A stretch of 51,989 bases of DNA from Deltaproteobacteria bacterium (GCA_016200585.1 JACQEN010000017.1:1-51989), one strand, 5' to 3'; shown: positions 39,501 to 48,081, numbered from the stretch's first letter. Numbers and translations: made by a program. The notes: generated from the sequence alone by a model not told the origin.

Positions 39501-39962
39501 ACCGGCAATCCACGCCACGTTTTCCGTGTGGATCGGATGCACGGCGAACAGCAAGCCGGCGACGGCGGCGGCAACCAGCGACCAGCCCAACTGCAGGAGC
39601 AGCGACACCGCCAGCACACTGCAAGCGCCGTGCAGGAGCACGTTGGTGAGGTGATAGCCGAACGGTCGCAGGCGCCAGAGGCTGTAGTCGATGAGATACG
39701 ACACCGTGGTCAGCGGGCGATAGTAGCCGTACGGCAAATCGTCTTCGTTGCGATCGAAGAAGTCGTGCGTGAAGATTTCGCCCAGCGCGCTCCACGACTT
39801 GATGGCGCGGTCGTCGACGATGAGCTTGCGATCGTCCCACACGAAACCGTTGGTCAAGCTGTTGGCGTAGGTCGCCAAGCTCGCCGCCAACACGGCGGCA
39901 AGCAGCACGCGTCGGTGGAGGTGTGGCATGCGTCGTTGCCCGCTGTGAAGTTGGTGATCCAT
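36552..39962 (-). CDS. Multi-domain envelope protein: TMTC-like membrane GT-C module, TPR repeats, C-terminal sulfatase/alkaline-phosphatase-fold domain
   Basis: N-term NGFVWDDRKLIVDDRAIKSW...YYRPLTTVSYLIDYSLW...GYHLTNVLLHG and many TMs; TPR run (LLWGNLATYHLGKKNLHEASQAIERAAALDPKNY...); C-term SSVVLVTVDTLRADAV...ADHGEELGDHGSWGHAHTLYEELVHIPLIVRWP. Start 39962 preferred over ORF-track 40214. Confidence 0.85.
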   Translation of the reverse strand: MDHQLHSGQRRMPHLHRRVLLAAVLAASLATYANSLTNGFVWDDRKLIVDDRAIKSWSALGEIFTHDFFDRNEDDLPYGYYRPLTTVSYLIDYSLWRLRPFGYHLTNVLLHGACSVLAVSLLLQLGWSLVAAAVAGLLFAVHPIHTENVAWIAGRTDLLAFLFAVVAVALDLSASRRSGFEARWRRWCGLLAFAAALLAKEMGVVALAWLAAVHWYSGTRDGKAVAVRLAPHIALVALYGIWRLWVIHVPLPGTLPGYSLTMVTLSLPALLLRYLAWLAAPIALSAYVQNPYVTGALDPRLWLGVAFLGGLAALVMSAGRRDRRVWLATLLLISAFAPIANFTRLAAPADMGNVMAERFCYFPSFPFVALIGLVAVAGWSRMTSQKSLRFAAAGVFAAVVLTALLVSVRRNRQWSDELTFLTTTLKQSPTATLLWGNLATYHLGKKNLHEASQAIERAAALDPKNYSVLSSQALWHVVNGHPEAAIELQERITHEARSGRAAALNNLAYLYRITGRADDALKLLQPLLNDASGYADIYFNAAEIFRDRGDVEPAKQQYQRAIADRPNDLRIASAYAAFEMDQGDAAQAAAIYEAMLSIYPSDARLLNNLALLRNNQGETTAALELMRRAVESRPEYINARSNYGELLEESGQPAAAAAQFEAILKLAPDGDASQQARQRLAALRSRLAPPLNKQTHADWPTPSSVVLVTVDTLRADAVSDSASELPSTPFVQQLAADGIRFDHAYAPSSWTAPSMASLFTGLMPSVHGIVTGVAREGQIVNQDVLADSLTTLAETFQAAGYTTIGVPSNLHLAAALGFAQGFDHYSAPDFKPAPAVNREVEAQLESTFGSDWKTAWKQRPVFLWIHYFDPHDPYEPRQPWLSRYAPDYDRWRRQFPVAAPVAELRRRLAHPDPATRSHGRALYLADTSFFDDHFRQLGEEIGLLDDNVLLIVTADHGEELGDHGSWGHAHTLYEELVHIPLIVRWPAALARGKRVDAAVNLVDVYPTLSQLARLNAGSSGQGRSLVPLLRGEPSQGERPVYSELHPPRPNLRSVHDGKWKLISSADAVARRQLFDLDADPGEHNDVAADHPDVVTRLLSAVEHWQATLPSRPSDAKRVPVEDEGVKERMRALGYLE

Positions 39963-39964
39963 GT

Positions 39965-41362
39965 TCAGTCGCCGTAGCCGAGTTGGCGCAATCGCTCTTG
40001 CGCTTCGGGCGGCAGTTCGACGTTGTCGAGAGGTGGTGGGGCCGGCAGAGCCGCTGTCTGCTGCATCAGGGCCGTATCCAGGAGTGTGACGACTTGGGGA
40101 CGGTCGGTCACGCGATTTGTTCGCTCGTGCGGATCCTGCTGCAGGTCGAAGAGCTGGGTCGACTTTCCGGGGCCGTGAATCAACTTCCACTCGTTTTGGC
40201 GGATCGCCGTCCATTCCGAGTGTCCCCGCGTCAGGTGGAAAAACTGTGTCTGCGGCGCGCTGCTGCTGCCCTCCATCAGTGCGACGAGGCTTCGCCCTTG
40301 GGATGCGGTGGGGACTGGTAACCCGAGGAGCGCCATGAGCGTCGGATAGACGTCAAGCAAGTTTACCGGTGTGTCGACGCGGGAAGGTTTCAACACCCGT
40401 GGCCAGCGGATCAACAGGGGGACGCGGAGGAGCTCTTCGTACAAGGAATTCGCGTGTCCGAACCGCCGATGCTCCGCGAACTCCTCTCCATGGTCGGCGG
40501 TGAGAATCAGAAGTACGTTGTCGCGATCCAGTTGCAGTCTTTCGTTGAGGGCTCGCAACTGATCATCGAGAAAGCGCACTTCCGATTCGTACGTGCAGCG
40601 CAGCCGCTGCGTGAAGGGCGCCGTCTCGTCTTGAATTTGACCGATCAGCTCGGAGCCTTCGACCTGCACAAGATCCTCTTCGTTAATCAAAGCTCGCTTG
40701 GCGCACTCTCCGATCCAGGGCTGGTGCGGCGTGTACGGGACGTGCGGATCCATGTAGTGAATCCACAAGAATGGATGTGCCTTGGTCTCGTCGAGAACCG
40801 GGTTCTTGAAAGCCTTGCGGAGCTGCGCATAGAGGACGTCATTGACCGACTCGGCCGACGTCACTTTGGTGTTGGCGTAATGATCGAAGCCCTGCGCGAA
40901 GCCGAGCTCCCGCGCCAGATGTGGGTTGCTCGGCAGGCCGATGGTGACGTAACCGGCTTGCTTCAAGCTCTCGGCCAAGGTTGTGAACGACGATGACAGC
41001 ACAGGCTGACGGCGTACCGCGAGGTCGCGAATCACGCCGTGCGACTGCGGCGCGAGCGATGTGAACAGCGAAGCCATCGCCGGTACCGTCCATGAGCTCG
41101 GCGAATAGGCATTGCGAAACACGACGGCCTGCTGCGCCAGCTGCGCCAGGAAAGGCGTCTTGTCGGACCCGTCTTTCTCCAGTGACAGCGCGTCGGCGCG
41201 CAATGTGTCGATCGTGATCAGCACAACAATCGGACGTTCGTTGCGCCGTGGGTCGTGGCGTCGGAGCATGACGATGGCAAAGATCGCCCCGACCACAAGG
41301 GCGAGCAGGATCGCCGTCAGGCGCAACGTTTGCGGGCGTCGGCGGTTGGCCAAGAGAGTCAT
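39965..41362 (-). CDS. Membrane-anchored sulfatase/alkaline-phosphatase-superfamily protein
   Basis: N-terminal TM; PIVVLITIDTLRADALS, LLILTADHGEEFAEHRRFGHANSLYEELLRVPLLIRWP. Confidence 0.9.
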   Translation of the reverse strand: MTLLANRRRPQTLRLTAILLALVVGAIFAIVMLRRHDPRRNERPIVVLITIDTLRADALSLEKDGSDKTPFLAQLAQQAVVFRNAYSPSSWTVPAMASLFTSLAPQSHGVIRDLAVRRQPVLSSSFTTLAESLKQAGYVTIGLPSNPHLARELGFAQGFDHYANTKVTSAESVNDVLYAQLRKAFKNPVLDETKAHPFLWIHYMDPHVPYTPHQPWIGECAKRALINEEDLVQVEGSELIGQIQDETAPFTQRLRCTYESEVRFLDDQLRALNERLQLDRDNVLLILTADHGEEFAEHRRFGHANSLYEELLRVPLLIRWPRVLKPSRVDTPVNLLDVYPTLMALLGLPVPTASQGRSLVALMEGSSSAPQTQFFHLTRGHSEWTAIRQNEWKLIHGPGKSTQLFDLQQDPHERTNRVTDRPQVVTLLDTALMQQTAALPAPPPLDNVELPPEAQERLRQLGYGD

Positions 41363-42453
41363 TCTGGTTTCCGAGCCCAGCCGCGGGTTACCAGGTCGTC
41401 TGCCAGCGCAGGCGCCGCGAGACCGTGGCCGACCTCCGACCAGTGTCCCCAGCGGAACAACGTCTTCGCGACCGATGGATCGGCTGCCCTGTCGGCAAAA
41501 AGCGGGCGCAGCGAGACGCAGGCGATGTTGTGTGCCTCGCAATACTTCGAGAAGAAGGCCTCACCCCAGGTCGGCCCGCGGCGTCTGGGGTTGTGCACTT
41601 CGCGTGGTACGGGGAGATAGACGAACAACGGCCGCGCACCGTTGCTTTGAATCGTGCGCACGATCTCGTCGAGAATCGCCGACGTCAGTTGGCGCACGTA
41701 CGTTTGCTGCGGTCGAGCTCCCTGGGACAGGCGTTCGCGGAAGATCTCGTAGGCATCGACGGTCTTGAGCCGGTAGACCTCAGCGTGCAGGACTTCCTCC
41801 GGCGTCGGCACGGGGACGTTGCGGAGCTCGAGCGCGCCGTTGAGCAAATCGAAGTACGGCTTGGCGAAATCGCGGAAAGCGAGCAGGTTGCGCGACATGT
41901 CGGCGGCTACGAAGCCGAGAATCACGACGTCGGGGTGATACTTTATGACGTCGCTCTGAAGGTAGAGGAGCATTTGATCGTGGCCGTAGCCGTGGACGCC
42001 GAAGTTCAGCACCTCGGCGTCGGCGAGTTGCCGGCCGAGCAGCGCCGCATAGGTCTGATCGTCTGATACCTGATCGCCGAACGTAAACGAGTCGCCGATT
42101 GTTGCGATACGCAGCCGTCCCGGAGTCTTCTCGTATTCGAACTCGTGCATGCCACGCAGACCGCGCGAGTTGGTGCTCAGCCAGCGGTTTCCGAAAGCGC
42201 GCGAGCGCGGTACGGCGGGACGCACGGCCCAGCCGCGTCGTGGGTCGTGAACGTCGAAGCGGTAGGCTGTGACTTCTTGACCGCGATGCCGATTGACCCA
42301 CAGCAGGCGCATCGCATCGCTGCCGCCGCCTCGCACATACCTCTTGAGAAACGTCGGCGATGAGAAGGCAATGCGCAGCGATCCTTCCAAGCTGAGGAAG
42401 ACGATGGCGAGGAAAGCCAGGAGTTTGAGATTGCGCCTGCCCTGGCTCGTCAT
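41359..42453 (-). CDS. SGNH/GDSL-type hydrolase with N-terminal TM anchor
   Basis: RLRIATIGDSFTFGDQVSDDQTYAALLGRQLADAEVLNFGVHGYGHDQMLLYLQ; terminal RWGHWSEVGHGLAA; ATGA overlaps with both neighbours. Confidence 0.82.
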   Translation of the reverse strand: MTSQGRRNLKLLAFLAIVFLSLEGSLRIAFSSPTFLKRYVRGGGSDAMRLLWVNRHRGQEVTAYRFDVHDPRRGWAVRPAVPRSRAFGNRWLSTNSRGLRGMHEFEYEKTPGRLRIATIGDSFTFGDQVSDDQTYAALLGRQLADAEVLNFGVHGYGHDQMLLYLQSDVIKYHPDVVILGFVAADMSRNLLAFRDFAKPYFDLLNGALELRNVPVPTPEEVLHAEVYRLKTVDAYEIFRERLSQGARPQQTYVRQLTSAILDEIVRTIQSNGARPLFVYLPVPREVHNPRRRGPTWGEAFFSKYCEAHNIACVSLRPLFADRAADPSVAKTLFRWGHWSEVGHGLAAPALADDLVTRGWARKPE

Positions 42454-44207
42454 CGTTCGTCGCCCCTTACCGCGGTGTCGAGCTCGACTACGGCCAATTC
42501 GAATCGAGTCCCACCCCCCGGTAGCGGCTCATCCGTAGCGAGCAAGACCTTTCCGGGAAGATTTTCCGGGTCGGGCAGGCGGCCACGTCGGGCTGTGAGG
42601 ATGCACCACACGGGCGGCCGGAGCTGCCTTGCACGCGCCAGGGCCGCGCGCGGGCCTTGGCGGACGAAGGTTGCGTTCAGTCCGTCGATGTTGCCGAAGT
42701 AGTAGCGCGTCATCATATCGAATCGGGGTTGCGGCGTGTTGACCACCAGCGTTCCTTGCCGGCTGCCTTTGGCTTCTTTCAGAACCTCGCGGGCGCGTAC
42801 ATAGGCGTTGGCGTAGTCGGCCAATGCCAACGGTCGGGCCGCACTGAGCAAGCTTGCACACCCGAGCGCGATCAACACCGGAGCGACGGTGAACAACCGG
42901 GTGCGCAGAAACCGCGCGCCCTGTCCGTCGGTCTGTTGCGAGCTCGATGCACGGCGAAACCACCAGGCCGTGAGCACTGCGGCAGAGCACGCGACCAGCA
43001 AGGTCGCCAGCCGCCCGAAGGTCGTAAGCGCCAACTGCGGCCGGGTGATACTCCACAACGCAAATGGATGAAGCAGCGGACGCTGTTGCCAGATGAGCGC
43101 CGCAGCGAGCGCGATGACTGCGGTCGTCAGACGCCAAGTCGCGGCCCAACGTGGTCGTTCGTCGCGATCGAGCAGGAGACGCGAAGCGCTAACCGCCAAG
43201 AACGGAAACAATGGAATCAGGTACCATTGATTGGCGCGGCGCAAGCCGAGACACAGGGCCAAGGCGAGGACGCCGACCCAGACGAGCACGACGACGCTGC
43301 CGAGGTCGCGTCGGCGCATCGCCTTGCGCGCGTCTTCCAGCAGCCCGCCGATTGCGAGGATGGTCCACGGCGAAAAGCCCGCCAGCAAAGTCGTGAAATA
43401 CAAACTGGCGGCCGATTGCACCGAATGTGAGCCGGCCTTGAACGGGCGATGCAGTACCTCGACGCCGATGTATTGTGTCCAGAAGCGGCGCCCGTGCAGC
43501 GCGGCCATCGGCAGCACCCACCCCAGGTTCAGCGCCGCAAAAACCACGACGCACGCGAGCAGCTGTTTCTTCGCCGGCCGCTTTGCGCGGGGCACCGCCA
43601 GGAGTGAAATCGAAAACACAACGGCGGGGATGATGCCCGCCAGGTTCTTCGCGTTCGACGCCATGGCCGCGGTTGCGGCACACCACGCCCAACCACGTTG
43701 CGTGCGCACCGCACGCACGAACAGCAGCGTTGCGACGACGAAGCAGAGCACCATCAAGCTGTCGAATTCGCCGGTACGAGCGCCGTGGGTGTAGAGGAAC
43801 GGGTATGTGGTGGTCAGAACAAATCCGGCGAGGGCACCGACAGCGACGCCGCCGAGCGACTCGCCGAGCAGGTAGGTGGCCAGAACCGCTGCTACGGCGA
43901 ACGAGGCAGCCCAGACGCGCGTCGCGAAGTCGGTGACGCCGAAAACCCGGTACGCGACGACGGTCAGCCACAGCGGCAGCGCCTGTTTCGAGAAGAACGG
44001 GCCGCCGAACGCCGTCGGGTGCCACCAAGCGCTGCTGCGATACATCTCGAGCGCCGCTTGCGCCTGCCAGGCTTCGTCGAGCTCGTGCACGCCGTTGCGG
44101 CCCAGCCCGTAGAAACACAGAGTTGCGGCCAGCAGCCCGAGCGCCGCGAGTACCAGCCAGCGCCGCCGAGCCGGCGGCGGCGAGGGTAGAAGATTGGGTT
44201 CACTCAT
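42450..44207 (-). CDS. Glycosyltransferase family 39 (ArnT/PMT-like) membrane protein
   Basis: NGVHELDEAWQAQAALEMYRSSAWWHPTAFGGPFFSKQALPLWLTVVAYRVFG; multiple TMs; ARTGEFDSLMVL. Confidence 0.85.
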   Translation of the reverse strand: MSEPNLLPSPPPARRRWLVLAALGLLAATLCFYGLGRNGVHELDEAWQAQAALEMYRSSAWWHPTAFGGPFFSKQALPLWLTVVAYRVFGVTDFATRVWAASFAVAAVLATYLLGESLGGVAVGALAGFVLTTTYPFLYTHGARTGEFDSLMVLCFVVATLLFVRAVRTQRGWAWCAATAAMASNAKNLAGIIPAVVFSISLLAVPRAKRPAKKQLLACVVVFAALNLGWVLPMAALHGRRFWTQYIGVEVLHRPFKAGSHSVQSAASLYFTTLLAGFSPWTILAIGGLLEDARKAMRRRDLGSVVVLVWVGVLALALCLGLRRANQWYLIPLFPFLAVSASRLLLDRDERPRWAATWRLTTAVIALAAALIWQQRPLLHPFALWSITRPQLALTTFGRLATLLVACSAAVLTAWWFRRASSSQQTDGQGARFLRTRLFTVAPVLIALGCASLLSAARPLALADYANAYVRAREVLKEAKGSRQGTLVVNTPQPRFDMMTRYYFGNIDGLNATFVRQGPRAALARARQLRPPVWCILTARRGRLPDPENLPGKVLLATDEPLPGGGTRFELAVVELDTAVRGDER

Positions 44208-45933
44208 CTTTGCGTCCCAACGGCGACGGCTCGATTATCTGCACGACCATCACGTGGTACGCCTCGCCGGGCGTCCCGGTCTCCGCGCCTGCGAAGATCA
44301 CTCGACCGGGATACTCGGCCGGCAATGCGGCGATCGGTCGGCGCGACACCAATACGGCAAAAGCCGGGAGAGGCAGGTGGCGGGCTCGTTCGAGCACCGC
44401 ATCCGGTTGCGACCAGTGATATTCGACGCGTGCCGGCGGCAGCCCGGCCATGTAGTAGCGAGTCAGACGATCAGGCCCGGCGCGCGCCAGGTCGACGGCC
44501 AAATGCGCGGTTTGCCCGGGTGCCGCTTGTAGTATGGCATCGACGGCGCGCACATAGACGTTCGTGTAGGTTGTCGAACCCAGCGGCCGCAGCACACTCA
44601 TCGTGGCGCTGGCGGTAAGAACGAGCAGGCACAACCACGTCAGGCGGCGCGCTGCCCTTCTCAAGATCCACCAGCCGGCGAGCAGAGTTGCGGTCAGGGC
44701 GGCGGCTGAGCTGCCGCTGTTCCAGGTGAGCCGTAGCGGGCGGTCTTGGCTCCACAGCGCAAACGGATGTGCCTCCGGTTGCAGCTGCAGCAGCAGCGCC
44801 GCGCCGATCAGCGCAACGCTGGCTGCGGTTCGCCAATGTCTCAGCCAGGATGGTCGCTCCGACTCGTCGACCAAGAAGGTGGCTCCAATGACGGTTAGGA
44901 ACGGAAAGAGCGGGATCACGTACCAGACGAGTGCCTGGCGTAAGACGGTACACAAAAGCAAGCTCAACACCCCGATCCACACCAGCAGCACCATGCTGCC
45001 GGCATCGCGCTGGCGAGCGCGGTAGGCCGCATCGGGCAAGGCGGCGATGCCCAGAAAAAACCAGGGGAAGAAACCTCCCGCCAGATTCCGGGAATACACG
45101 GCAACAATCGACGAGACGATCTGTCCATGGCCGAGACCCGGCCGGCCCAGCACCTGGTGTCCGAGAAAATTTGCCAGAAAGGGTCTGCCGTGAACGACGA
45201 CCATCGGCACCAGCCAGGCGAGGTGAATGGCGGCAAATACTGTTCCCAGGCGTAGCCACTGCCGACCCGTCGGGCGATGTGGTGATTTGGAAATCAGTAA
45301 TGTGATGATGAAAACGAAGACCGGAGCCGACGCTGCGAAGTTCTTGGCATACGACGCGAGCGCGGTTGCGACGCTCCATAGTACCCAGCCGCGGTTGGTT
45401 TCCAGCGCGCGTAGAAAGAGCGCCGTCGACAGAGTGAATGAAAAAACCATCAAGCTGTCGAATTGCACCGTGCGCGCGCAGTGGCGGAAGACGAACATGT
45501 AGCTGGTGGCGAGGGCAAGACCGGCAACAAATCCGGCGCGTCGCCCGCCAATCCGTGTACCCAGCGCACTGGTCGCAAGCACCGCTGCGACCGCAAAGAA
45601 GGCCGCCCAGAAACGTGCGGCAAACACAGTTGGTCCAAGGAGTCGGTACCCCGACGCAATGAGCCACAAGAACGGTGCAGGCTTTTCGAAGTATGGGTTG
45701 CCGAATTGCGTTAGCCGCCACCAGTGGCCGTCGCGATAGAGCTCGGCGACCGCCTCGGCGTGCCAGGCTTCGTCCTGTTCGTGCACGCCGTTCGAGCCCA
45801 GGCCGTAGAAGCACAGGAAACCTGACAGTAGCAGCAAGACGACCGGGCCTGCCCAAGTAGGAAGGCGGTTCAACCACACTCTACTGCCGGAATAGTCCTT
45901 CCGGTGAACCCAGCCCGTCGACATCGGCCCCAC
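44200..45933 (-). CDS. Glycosyltransferase family 39 (ArnT/PMT-like) membrane protein, paralogue of the preceding gene
   Basis: NGVHEQDEAWHAEAVAELYRDGHWWRLTQFGNPYFEKPAPFLWLIASGYRLLG; ARTVQFDSLMVF; overlaps the next gene by 8 nt. Confidence 0.85.
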   Translation of the reverse strand: MGPMSTGWVHRKDYSGSRVWLNRLPTWAGPVVLLLLSGFLCFYGLGSNGVHEQDEAWHAEAVAELYRDGHWWRLTQFGNPYFEKPAPFLWLIASGYRLLGPTVFAARFWAAFFAVAAVLATSALGTRIGGRRAGFVAGLALATSYMFVFRHCARTVQFDSLMVFSFTLSTALFLRALETNRGWVLWSVATALASYAKNFAASAPVFVFIITLLISKSPHRPTGRQWLRLGTVFAAIHLAWLVPMVVVHGRPFLANFLGHQVLGRPGLGHGQIVSSIVAVYSRNLAGGFFPWFFLGIAALPDAAYRARQRDAGSMVLLVWIGVLSLLLCTVLRQALVWYVIPLFPFLTVIGATFLVDESERPSWLRHWRTAASVALIGAALLLQLQPEAHPFALWSQDRPLRLTWNSGSSAAALTATLLAGWWILRRAARRLTWLCLLVLTASATMSVLRPLGSTTYTNVYVRAVDAILQAAPGQTAHLAVDLARAGPDRLTRYYMAGLPPARVEYHWSQPDAVLERARHLPLPAFAVLVSRRPIAALPAEYPGRVIFAGAETGTPGEAYHVMVVQIIEPSPLGRKDE

Positions 45934-46011
45934 CGGCTTGTCATACCCTCAAAGGTTGAGAAAATCGAAGTCGTGAGTCGGGTCTCGGGGCATTGCAGGC
46001 AGAGTTTGCAT

Positions 46012-46040
46012 TTGACGAGGTCCCCTTAGCGGTGTAAAGA
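46012..46040 (+). promoter_or_regulatory. Candidate sigma70-like promoter for the TPT-repeat gene
   Basis: TTGACG (46012-46017), 17-nt spacer, TAAAGA (46035-46040). Confidence 0.4.
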
Positions 46041-46082
46041 CGCAGGCGCTCTGGGCTTTGCGGAGCCAGGCCGGGGGGCCAA

Positions 46083-46676
46083 ATGATGATGTCGCGGGGA
46101 CGATACCGTCGAGGGGTGGAAGCGGCTGCGTTGTGCAGTCTGGTTGCCCTTTGCATGCTTTCAGCAACCGCTGCTGTAGCGCAGATCTCGGACGGCCAGA
46201 AAAAGGCGAGCTCCAAGCTGGTGTTCGACAAGTTCGACGACTCAGGCGACGCGCCGGTCGGTTGGACCGCATATTTCAACCTTACCGTCGCCAGCCAGAC
46301 GCCGACTGAAACCCCCACCCAAACCCCAACGGAAACCCCGACCCAAACGCCAACGAACACTCCAACTCAGACTCCAACCAGTACACCGACGCAGACACCG
46401 ACGATCACGCCGAGCGGAACGCCGACGCGGACGCCTTCGGTAACACCCAGCACAACACCGACGCTTGCCCCGAACGAAAACACCGGCGGCGACCAGTTCT
46501 GCCACGATATGTTCGACAACGACGGCGACGGCTTGATCGATTGCGCCGATCCCGACTGCGCCCGCGTGGCTCCGTGCGGTGCGCCGGCACCGACCGCGTC
46601 GCCGGCTGGTTTGATCTTGCTGGTGATCGTTCTCGGCGGACTCGCCGGGCTGCGCCTCAATTGGCGGCGACCTTAG
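46083..46676 (+). CDS. Exported surface-type protein with Thr-Pro repeat linker, DNDGDG/Cys motif and C-terminal TM-Arg tail
   Basis: Signal peptide; TPTETPTQTPTETPTQTPTNTPTQTPTSTPTQTPT; CHDMFDNDGDGLIDCADPDCARVAPC; tail SPAGLILLVIVLGGLAGLRLNWRRP. Confidence 0.75.
   Translation: MMMSRGRYRRGVEAAALCSLVALCMLSATAAVAQISDGQKKASSKLVFDKFDDSGDAPVGWTAYFNLTVASQTPTETPTQTPTETPTQTPTNTPTQTPTSTPTQTPTITPSGTPTRTPSVTPSTTPTLAPNENTGGDQFCHDMFDNDGDGLIDCADPDCARVAPCGAPAPTASPAGLILLVIVLGGLAGLRLNWRRP
46297..46462 (+). repeat. In-frame ~12-nt tandem repeat (ACNCCNACNNNN), encodes (T-P-T-x)n
   Basis: Direct reading: acgccgactgaa acccccacccaa accccaacggaa accccgacccaa acgccaacgaac ... Confidence 0.85.
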
Positions 46677-47026
46677 CGGTTCCGGATCGCCTTTCGCCGA
46701 AGTCGAAGCCGCGGAGCGGCGGTCGCTCTGCGTCATACGACCGTTGAGCTGACCGCAGCGACCGAACGCCAGGCTGATGCACCGTTCGCGTTGCGATCCG
46801 AGCCTTTGCCGCGTCTGCAAATTGACTCATCTCGGAGCAGTCGATAGAGGCTCATGGGCCGTGCTGTACCGCGTTTCAGATCCAGAGCGTTCAACCGACT
46901 CCGACGTATCCACCGATCCCCTCCCGCCATGCTGAAACGATCGCTATTGCTCTCTACGATCATGACAAAACATCTGTGTACCGGGCCAACACCCGCCGGT
47001 GGCAGCGACGATCAGGAGGTCTACCC

Positions 47027-47668
47027 GTGGAAGGCTTGAGTATTCTCGACATGATCCAGTCAGGCTGGATCGCCACTTACCCGTTGATCCTGTTTTCGCT
47101 GGCGACACTGACGATCATCTTTGAACGGGCCTGGTCGCTACGCGGCATTGTGCCCGAGAGCTTGGCTCTGGCTGAGTCGATTCGCCCGCCGATCGAAAAG
47201 GGCGACTTCGCCGGCGCGTTGCAAGCGACCCAGGCGAAGGCGGAAACCCCGGCGGGTCGGATCTTCGGCGACGTTCTGGCGCGCCACAAGTCGGATTCGA
47301 TGGAATACCTATCGGATCTGACGGAAGACAAACGCTTCGAGGAAGTCGAAGCCCTGAAGGGCCCGCTGTGGATTCTCGGCACCGTCTCCAGCTCGGCGCC
47401 GTTCATCGGCTTGTTCGGCACCGTCGTCGGCATCATCAAGGCCTTTCACAACATGGCTCTCATGGGCAGCGGCGGCTTCTCGGTGGTCGCGGCCGGAATC
47501 TCGGAAGCGCTCATCGCCACCGCACTGGGTCTCGGCGTCGCCATTCTCGCCGTTATCTTCTATAATTTTTTTGAAACGCGGATCGAACGAATCGAAGCGG
47601 CGCTGACGATTGCTTCGAATCGTGTCCTCGACTCGATTCACGTCGGGAGACAAACCAATGGCGTTTAG
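47027..47668 (+). CDS. MotA/TolQ/ExbB proton channel protein
   Basis: GTG start with AGGAGGT SD; TYPLILFSLATLTIIFERAW; SSAPFIGLFGTVVGIIKAFHNMALMGSGGFSVVAAGISEALIATALGLGVAILAVIFYNFF. Confidence 0.94.
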   Translation: MEGLSILDMIQSGWIATYPLILFSLATLTIIFERAWSLRGIVPESLALAESIRPPIEKGDFAGALQATQAKAETPAGRIFGDVLARHKSDSMEYLSDLTEDKRFEEVEALKGPLWILGTVSSSAPFIGLFGTVVGIIKAFHNMALMGSGGFSVVAAGISEALIATALGLGVAILAVIFYNFFETRIERIEAALTIASNRVLDSIHVGRQTNGV

Positions 47669-48074
47669 CTCCCGGCATCGCGGCCATAAGGGCATCGTTG
47701 CCGAAATCAACATCACGCCGCTGACCGACATCTTCCTGGTGTTGCTGATCATCTTCATGGTCACCAGTGCCGCGATGGTCGAGTCGGGTGCCAAGATCAG
47801 CTTGCCGCAGGTCGACAGCACCGCCTCGCAGCCGCGCGAGATCACCATCACGGTCACTCCCAACAACGACATCTTCGTCAACAGCCAAATGACGCCGTAC
47901 GAAGAACTGGAAAACGCACTACGCGGGCTGGTGAGTGCGCGGCCCGATATCCCCGTCGTTCTCGAAGGTGATCGTGAAGTTCTGTTCGGGCAGGCGGTAA
48001 AGATCCTGTCAATCGCGCAGAAGGCCGGCGCGACACAGATCGCCATCGCCGCCGAACGCCGTCAATCTCAGTAG
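47658..48074 (+). CDS. ExbD/TolR biopolymer transport protein
   Basis: VAEINITPLTDIFLVLLIIFMVTS, ISLPQVDS, ITVTPNNDIFVN, PDIPVVLEGDREVLFGQAVKILSIAQKAG; overlaps the ExbB-like gene. Confidence 0.94.
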   Translation: MAFSSRHRGHKGIVAEINITPLTDIFLVLLIIFMVTSAAMVESGAKISLPQVDSTASQPREITITVTPNNDIFVNSQMTPYEELENALRGLVSARPDIPVVLEGDREVLFGQAVKILSIAQKAGATQIAIAAERRQSQ

Positions 48075-48081
48075 CCTTCCT

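Noticed and set aside
39963-40214. N-terminal extension of the TMTC/TPR/sulfatase ORF
   Set aside because: Arg/Pro-rich, overlaps the upstream sulfatase-fold gene; start at 39962 gives a normal operon junction and an N-terminal TM.
45941-46360. 139-aa minus-strand ORF starting MFVGVWVGVSVGVW
   Set aside because: Product of reading the TPT tandem repeat on the opposite strand.
46297-46462. Possible CRISPR or spacer array
   Set aside because: 12-nt periodic in-frame repeats encoding T-P-T-x; no spacers or cas genes.
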